From: Methanothrix sp. | GTDB taxonomy: Archaea; Halobacteriota; Methanosarcinia; Methanotrichales; Methanotrichaceae | Direction of reading: 5' to 3' | DNA length: 11,122 nt | Assembly: GCA_003162615.1 (NCBI GenBank) | Contig: PMNG01000133.1 | Coordinates: 3,177 to 14,298, forward strand | Notes under the pieces: generated by a model | Told to the model about the DNA's origin: nothing | What the model saw: the letters and a program-made list of their open reading frames with translations, nothing else | Database searches by the model: none | Shown: in pieces, positions 7,850 to 11,122 of the stretch | Layout: every line of letters begins with the position of its first letter | Numbering within the stretch: position 1 is the stretch's first letter | Translations under genes and position numbers: made by a program

Positions 7850-7966
7850 CTAATTGATGGTAATCAGCCGGGCTGCCTTAAGCAGAGCGATCACTTTCAG
7901 TGGTTCTTTCGGGCCGTAAACCCTGTCAAGCCCCGCATCGAAGGTCCTTGTCAACTGGAGATGCTA
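7850..7966 (-). pseudogene. Short possible coding remnant
   Basis: The minus strand holds 37 codons between a TAG (7966-7964) and a TAG (7852-7850), encoding TFDAGLDRVYGPKEPLKVIA followed by LLKAARLI. The segment is GC-richer than its AT-rich flanks and amphipathic, which suggests a fragment of a lost gene. It has no start codon and I cannot name a family. Short length keeps this weak. Confidence 0.22.
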
Positions 7967-8041
7967 TACTCGATATCATGGATCTTGGGTAATCAGATTA
8001 TACATAGAATCATACATTTTCCTAAAGTTAATCATTTTGTC

Positions 8042-8049
8042 TTATATAT
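8042..8049 (+). promoter_or_regulatory. Archaeal TATA box for the 8122 gene
   Basis: TTATATAT in the context CTTATATATTC fits the archaeal TATA element. Transcription would start near 8072, giving a leader of about 50 nt before the ATG at 8122. Confidence 0.4.
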
Positions 8050-8121
8050 TCTCAAATAGACTAATAGTTCGGGATAATTGCACTAGCAGTCTAGCATATC
8101 GGGAATTTATGGAGGATGAGT

Positions 8122-8439
8122 ATGAGAAAGTTGATAATATTCTGGCTAGTCCTTTTGCCATTAGCTTTGAATTGTGAAGCGGCCGCTCCAGTTCAGCTCA
8201 GTGGAACCGGAGGCCAAACCATTTTGGCGCTAGCGGCCAGCACGAATATAACAAGTCAAATAACAAAGGCATCTGCCGGAGAGCTATGGAACTGGGGTGA
8301 TCTTCCGTTGAACAAAGTGCTTGATAAAACCGGAAAGATATTCGATCTAGCGAGCGATGATGGTTCAGATGACGGTAATGTGTGGCTAGCGGCCAAATCG
8401 AATGAGATGGGTGGGTTAAACCTAAGCGCATACACATGA
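8122..8439 (+). CDS. Small exported protein of unknown function
   Basis: 105 residues from ATG 8122. An in-frame ATG at 8116 directly abuts the ribosome site GGAGG (8111-8115), which leaves no spacing; ATG 8122 gives the normal 6 nt, so it is the likely start. Residues 1-20 are a clear signal peptide (MRK, then hydrophobic LIIFWLVLLPLAL, likely cut after CEA). The mature protein of about 85 residues is acidic in its second half (DLASDDGSDDGN) and includes SGTGGQTILALAAS and the Trp-containing GELWNWGDLP. It has no membrane anchor and no mature cysteine. I do not recognise a family. It stands alone with its own likely promoter. The signal peptide and ribosome site make it very likely a real gene despite its size. 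Confidence 0.72.
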   Translation: MRKLIIFWLVLLPLALNCEAAAPVQLSGTGGQTILALAASTNITSQITKASAGELWNWGDLPLNKVLDKTGKIFDLASDDGSDDGNVWLAAKSNEMGGLNLSAYT

Positions 8440-8480
8440 ATAGGTTCAGATTGCAATGCAGATTTGTTGCTCGTTGATGG

Positions 8481-8544
8481 GGCATGAGGGTTCACGCCCA
8501 AATACAATCAGGTTTCAATAGAGGTGAAGCTCTTCCCTCATGCC
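8481..8544 (+). repeat. Nested inverted repeat, possible structured RNA or 3' element
   Basis: GGCATGAGGG (8481-8490) pairs perfectly with CCCTCATGCC (8535-8544). Directly inside, TTCAC (8491-8495) pairs with GTGAA (8524-8528), leaving a 6-nt bulge on one side and a loop of about 28 nt. It begins about 40 nt after the stop of the small exported protein gene. No U-tract follows, so it is not a simple terminator; it may be a 3'-end structure or a small RNA. Confidence 0.45.
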
Positions 8545-8719
8545 TGTCTGTAACTATTCCGGAACTTGTGCGGAGTAAATCGCTATCAATCATGACGTCC
8601 GAACTATAGTGCTGTTTTCCAGTCGAGAATATTAATGAGTGGTACCGAGGCCATGAGAAACGAGTAGGATGTAAGATGATAGGACCGAACTTTTTTGCGA
8701 CCAGTGGTTCCTCATAAAC

Positions 8720-8766
8720 GGTATTTTGTTAATAACTTACATATTACAAGCATTTGTTCAAATACC
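8720..8766. repeat. AT-rich 7-bp inverted repeat
   Basis: GGTATTT (8720-8726) and AAATACC (8760-8766) enclose 33 nt of AT-rich DNA, about 135 bp upstream of the 8900 gene. It could be a regulatory site for that gene, but a repeat this short can occur by chance. Confidence 0.25.
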
Positions 8767-8899
8767 ATAGACAAAATAAGGACAGGTGTATGTTCGCTTC
8801 CCAGATTAGTTTTCTGGCCTGGTTAGGGGGACGAATTAATACTAGCAAGGAGATTAAGAAAGGAATTAAGTATATTGTAGATTGGCCTGGGAGTACGTC

Positions 8900-9451
8900 A
8901 TGAAGCTAGCTATAATAATTTTGTTAATCCTGTTTTCAGCGATTGTTCTAAGTTGCGGCATGGCAGAAACCTACACTCAAAAAACAGGGCCGTTCACAAT
9001 AAAGGTAACGAGCGATGAATCTGTGAATTTCACAGTAAACCCACCACTACCAGTGGACAATTGCAACCCATACGATGTTAACATGGATGTTGGCAATAAC
9101 GTCATATATCGGTTGGAAATTCAAGACTATGGTAAACCGATCGATATCGACGAAAATTACTTAATGTCTGCCATCTTAAGTTTCAATCCAGTATCTAGTG
9201 GATATTATAATTCTTGGAAATTATTAGAAGTTGGCGGCAAGCCCGGAATTATAGGTACAATCGGACAGGTGGGAGAAGAAAAGGGCTATACCATCCCTGG
9301 TTTTGTGGCTGCATATTCGCCAGACGGCATTGGTAGCCACGGCACGACAATAGCGATAATATGTTTTAACGCCGACCAGAATAATTTTGATCAAGACAAG
9401 GCGAAGTTTGAGGCTTTTGTGAAGGACATACGAATTCTCAAAACAGGATGA
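8900..9451 (+). CDS. Exported protein of unknown function, possible lipoprotein
   Basis: 183 residues from ATG 8900. GGGAG (8889-8893) lies 6 nt upstream, so this start is preferred over an in-frame TTG at 8882. Residues 1-19 form a signal peptide (MKLAIIILLILFSAIVLSC). The Cys in VLSC could be a lipidation site, although Leu at -2 is not ideal; the alternative is cleavage after GMAE. The mature part (about 160 residues) looks globular and beta-rich, with FTIKVTSDESVNFTVNPP, a repeated-Gly core around GGKPGIIGTIGQVGEEKGYT, and a C-terminal helix ending in FEAFVKDIRIL. The overall look, a two-layer domain closing with an F-x-x-F-V helix, loosely resembles stress-type PsbP/DUF1795-like folds, but I cannot assign it. 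It stands alone. Confidence 0.78.
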   Translation: MKLAIIILLILFSAIVLSCGMAETYTQKTGPFTIKVTSDESVNFTVNPPLPVDNCNPYDVNMDVGNNVIYRLEIQDYGKPIDIDENYLMSAILSFNPVSSGYYNSWKLLEVGGKPGIIGTIGQVGEEKGYTIPGFVAAYSPDGIGSHGTTIAIICFNADQNNFDQDKAKFEAFVKDIRILKTG

Positions 9452-9884
9452 AGAATATATGTAGTCGAGATAAGCAGAGGTTTAAGTATCCACCATCTCT
9501 CATGTTAGAGCTTAAGTTGACTTGAGAACTAAAAAAATCCGGGAAGACAAAAGGACCGGAAATGCCTCAAATTATTTACGAACCAAAAACTCTTAACTAA
9601 ATCTCATGAAATGCCTGCAATCTCACCGATTCAAGTCCTAAAATCTCGTAATTTGACAGATATCCTGAATACCCCTATCAAGAGCCTGGTCGCTAATTTA
9701 AGGAAGAATGTATTGTCTGAGTTTATAACACTCGTTAGAAAAGGTACACGTCTAAGGGAGTGTTCAGCAATCCCAATCACGAGTTGAGGCGATGGAGACA
9801 AGCTAGACGGTACAAAGTATACGTTTGTTACGAAACCCAGTGAACACGGATAGAGGAATATTGCCCGATAAGTAGGAGGGAGGG

Positions 9885-9930
9885 GGAGAGAGGACGATTT
9901 CAAAACAAGAGATAGAATATCCTTCTCTCC
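9885..9930 (+). repeat. Imperfect purine/pyrimidine inverted repeat
   Basis: GGAGAGAGGA (9885-9894) pairs with TCCTTCTCTCC (9920-9930) with a single bulged base and a 25-nt loop. The left arm is part of a G-rich tract with runs of 2, 3, 5 and 2 G (9875-9893). Function unknown; it could be a fold in RNA or an unusual DNA structure. Confidence 0.3.
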
Positions 9931-10064
9931 TCGCCATATATGAATGAACTTGATGATTTATTAGTTTTTCGGAATGGCAAAAATTATCTACACAGTCCTG
10001 AACCGACGACAGCAAGCCGGTGTGCTGGCGTATAAATATGAATGGCAGTCCTCCTTTGAGCGGC

Positions 10065-10124
10065 GGATACCGTCAATTATGGTATCCCGAATCTAAAAGT
10101 TTCCCATTTTCGAAATCAAAAAGA
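10065..10124 (-). terminator. Possible termination region of the PaaK-ACT operon
   Basis: Reading the minus strand past the ACT stop there is a T-rich CTTTTTGATTTC about 25 nt on, then a perfect 7-bp hairpin with a 9-nt loop (GGATACC 10065-10071 with GGTATCC 10081-10087). Archaeal termination relies mainly on U-tracts, so the T-rich part may end the transcript; the hairpin could trim or protect the 3' end. Confidence 0.3.
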
Positions 10125-10145
10125 ATGTTAAGCCCCGGAAAGGAA

Positions 10146-10580
10146 CTAGATCTCCTGAATCTCATCCTTAGTGGCTATCTTCACTCCCTTGGCGCTCAAA
10201 GCCTGTTTTGCCCGTGAAAGGTCGTCCACCCTCAGGATCAGCATGGCACGCTCTGCTTTGGCCGTTACGAAGGCATAGGCATAATCCACATTGATCTTGT
10301 TGGCTCCCAAAGTGTCGACTATCTCGTAAAGCCCTCCGGGAATGTCCTTCATCTCCGCGACCAGAACATCCGTCGCCGAGACTGTGAACCCACTATCGTG
10401 GAGCACCTTGTATCCCTCATCAGGGTTGTCAACTACCATCCTTATGACCCCGAAGTCTCCCGCCTCGGCTATGGTCATTGCCCTTATGTTCACACCAGCG
10501 TCTGAAAGGGTTTTTGAAACCTTGGCCATCCTTCCAGGCCTGTTTTCAACAAAGAGCGATATCTGTTTGATTTCAGCCAT
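10146..10580 (-). CDS. Tandem ACT-domain protein
   Basis: 144 residues made of two ACT domains, about 4-68 (QISLFVENRPGRMAKVSKTL, then GVNIRAMTI) and about 72-138 (DIPGGLYEIVDTLGANKINV). ACT domains bind amino acids and act as sensors; the N-R-P-G-R and D-I-P-G-G turns are the usual ligand-site loops. There is no catalytic or DNA-binding domain, so this is a stand-alone small regulatory protein of the COG4747 type. A strong ribosome site AGGAGGA (10592-10586) lies 5 nt before the ATG and fixes the start. It follows the PaaK-like ligase gene by 33 nt on the same strand, an arrangement common in archaea, and probably senses an aromatic amino acid or related ligand for the ligase or its pathway. 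The ligand is inference. Confidence 0.92.
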   Translation of the reverse strand: MAEIKQISLFVENRPGRMAKVSKTLSDAGVNIRAMTIAEAGDFGVIRMVVDNPDEGYKVLHDSGFTVSATDVLVAEMKDIPGGLYEIVDTLGANKINVDYAYAFVTAKAERAMLILRVDDLSRAKQALSAKGVKIATKDEIQEI

Positions 10581-10613
10581 GCATGTCCTCCTGCACCTTC
10601 TCCTACTCCTTCC

Positions 10614-11122
10614 CTAGACCTTCCTGTTATCGATAACTCTCTGAGCTTTGCCCATGGATCTGGGTATTGTTCCCGGCTCTACAAGCTCCACACCAGCAGC
10701 TATGTTCAGCACGCTCTTTAATTCTTTTGCCACTTTCTTCTTCAGGGACATAAGGTCGCCGATCTTGTCGCTGAACCCTTTCTCGGTGATCTCAACACGA
10801 ACGGTCATCACATCCAGAGGTCCTTCGCGGCCTACAACTATCTGGTAATGATCGCCGACCTCCGGGATTTTCATAAGCACAGATTCCACTTGGCTCGGGA
10901 ATACGTTGATGCCGCGGATGATCAGCATGTCATCTGCGCGACCTAATATCCTCATGATCCGGGGGTGCGTTCGGCCACATTCACAAGGCTCGGAGTTGAG
11001 GATTGTCAGATCCCCTATCCTATACCTGATCAGAGGCATGGCAAACTTGTGAAGGGTTGTGACTACCAGCTCTCCGTTCGCTCCCTCCTCAAGCTGCTCG
11101 CCTGTTTTTGGATCGATGGTCT
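10614..11122 (-). CDS. Phenylacetate-CoA ligase family (PaaK-like) protein, C-terminal part
   Basis: The frame is open through the right window edge, so only the last 168 or so residues are seen; an ATG at 11039 is internal. It is the end of an adenylate-forming enzyme of the phenylacetate-CoA ligase type: GELVVTTLHKFAMPLIRYRIGDL (the family's R-x-G-D-L motif), the paired Cys segment EPCECGRTHPRI, then GRADDMLIIRGINVFPSQVE at the hinge to the mobile C-terminal domain, and a final SMGKAQRVIDNR with the conserved Lys. These enzymes activate an aryl acid with ATP and CoA. In methanogens such ligases work with indolepyruvate oxidoreductase to make or recycle aromatic amino acids from aryl acids (family knowledge). 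The exact substrate cannot be read. It is the upstream gene of an operon with the ACT protein. Confidence 0.93.
   Translation of the reverse strand, partial: TIDPKTGEQLEEGANGELVVTTLHKFAMPLIRYRIGDLTILNSEPCECGRTHPRIMRILGRADDMLIIRGINVFPSQVESVLMKIPEVGDHYQIVVGREGPLDVMTVRVEITEKGFSDKIGDLMSLKKKVAKELKSVLNIAAGVELVEPGTIPRSMGKAQRVIDNRKV

Larger units (their letters stand above)
7414..8115. other. AT-rich gene-free stretch
   Basis: No intact gene. It includes a perfect 9-bp hairpin at 7529-7557, a GC-richer island at about 7860-7970 with a possible minus-strand coding remnant, and otherwise AT-rich DNA with stops in all frames. The TATA box of the 8122 gene lies at its right end. Confidence 0.6.
8440..8899. 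other. Gene-free stretch with a structured element
   Basis: No intact gene. It holds the nested inverted repeat at 8481-8544, a short + strand frame without a start (about 8605-8715), a 78-codon open minus frame with no upstream start that is within chance expectation, and an AT-rich right half with an inverted repeat at 8720-8766. Confidence 0.55.
9452..10145. other. Gene-free stretch of about 690 bp
   Basis: No convincing gene. A 58-codon + strand frame (ATG 9611 to TGA 9787) has a protein-like product (VLKSRNLTDILNTPIKSLVA) but no ribosome site. A 90-codon minus frame over the same bases starts with TTG and looks like its shadow. A purine tract at 9874-9893 forms an imperfect hairpin with 9920-9930. 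TATAAATA at 10031-10038 resembles a TATA box but has no gene behind it. A hairpin and T-run near the right end may terminate the ACT operon. Confidence 0.6.

Noticed and set aside
8440..8730. 78-codon open minus frame
   Set aside because: No start codon near its beginning, and a stop-free run of this length is expected by chance across the non-coding DNA here.
9620..9650. tRNA-like T-loop (GATTCAAGTCC)
   Set aside because: The flanking bases do not form a T-stem and no acceptor, D or anticodon arms are found around it.
10031..10038. TATAAATA as a promoter
   Set aside because: No gene lies within a sensible distance on either strand in the matching direction.
1..11122. CRISPR array, insertion sequence, or pyrrolysine (in-frame TAG) gene
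   Set aside because: No regularly spaced repeats, no transposase or terminal repeats, and no interrupted methylamine methyltransferase frame were seen.

Overview
The window looks like chromosome from a methanogenic or related archaeon of roughly balanced base composition. The evidence is archaeal TATA-like boxes (TTTATATT at 5099, TTATATAT at 8042) upstream of genes with GGAGG-type ribosome sites, a corrinoid-methyltransferase type gene beside a corrinoid-protein activator, a many-PAS hybrid histidine kinase, and a PaaK-type CoA ligase paired with a tandem ACT protein. The style of the kinase and of the small exported orphan proteins reminds me of Methanothrix (Methanosaeta) and relatives. 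That placement is inference, not proof.

Left third (1-5082, + strand): a tight three-gene operon. The 3' part of a URO-D/MtaA-family methyltransferase gene is followed after 4 nt by a RACo-like ATP-dependent corrinoid activator ([2Fe-2S] ferredoxin domain plus ASKHA/DUF4445 domain). That gene overlaps by 4 nt (ATGA) a 1001-residue hybrid histidine kinase (GAF-like, three PAS, HisKA/HATPase, receiver). The arrangement suggests one unit that moves methyl groups through a corrinoid, reactivates the oxidised cobalt, and senses a related signal. The partial methyltransferase-like protein has Ala where its family has the first zinc-ligand Cys. No corrinoid protein is in view.

Middle (5083-10145): gene-poor accessory DNA. 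It holds three small orphan genes for exported proteins (5143-5661, 8122-8439 and 8900-9451, all +) and one MDR-family quinone oxidoreductase/alcohol dehydrogenase-like gene (6422-7381, -) with a perfect 15-bp palindrome just upstream of its start. Between them are long stretches with no intact gene but with likely gene remnants (minus strand 5764-6027; weaker at 7850-7966) and several inverted repeats. The best of these is a nested one at 8481-8544.

Right end (10146-11122, - strand): a PaaK-like aryl-acid:CoA ligase, cut by the window edge, followed after 33 nt by a 144-residue tandem ACT-domain protein. This pair is common in archaea and is linked to aryl-acid/aromatic amino acid metabolism.

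No tRNA, rRNA, CRISPR array or intact insertion sequence was seen. The most novel candidate is the methyltransferase-activator-kinase operon; the rest is mainly of annotation interest.
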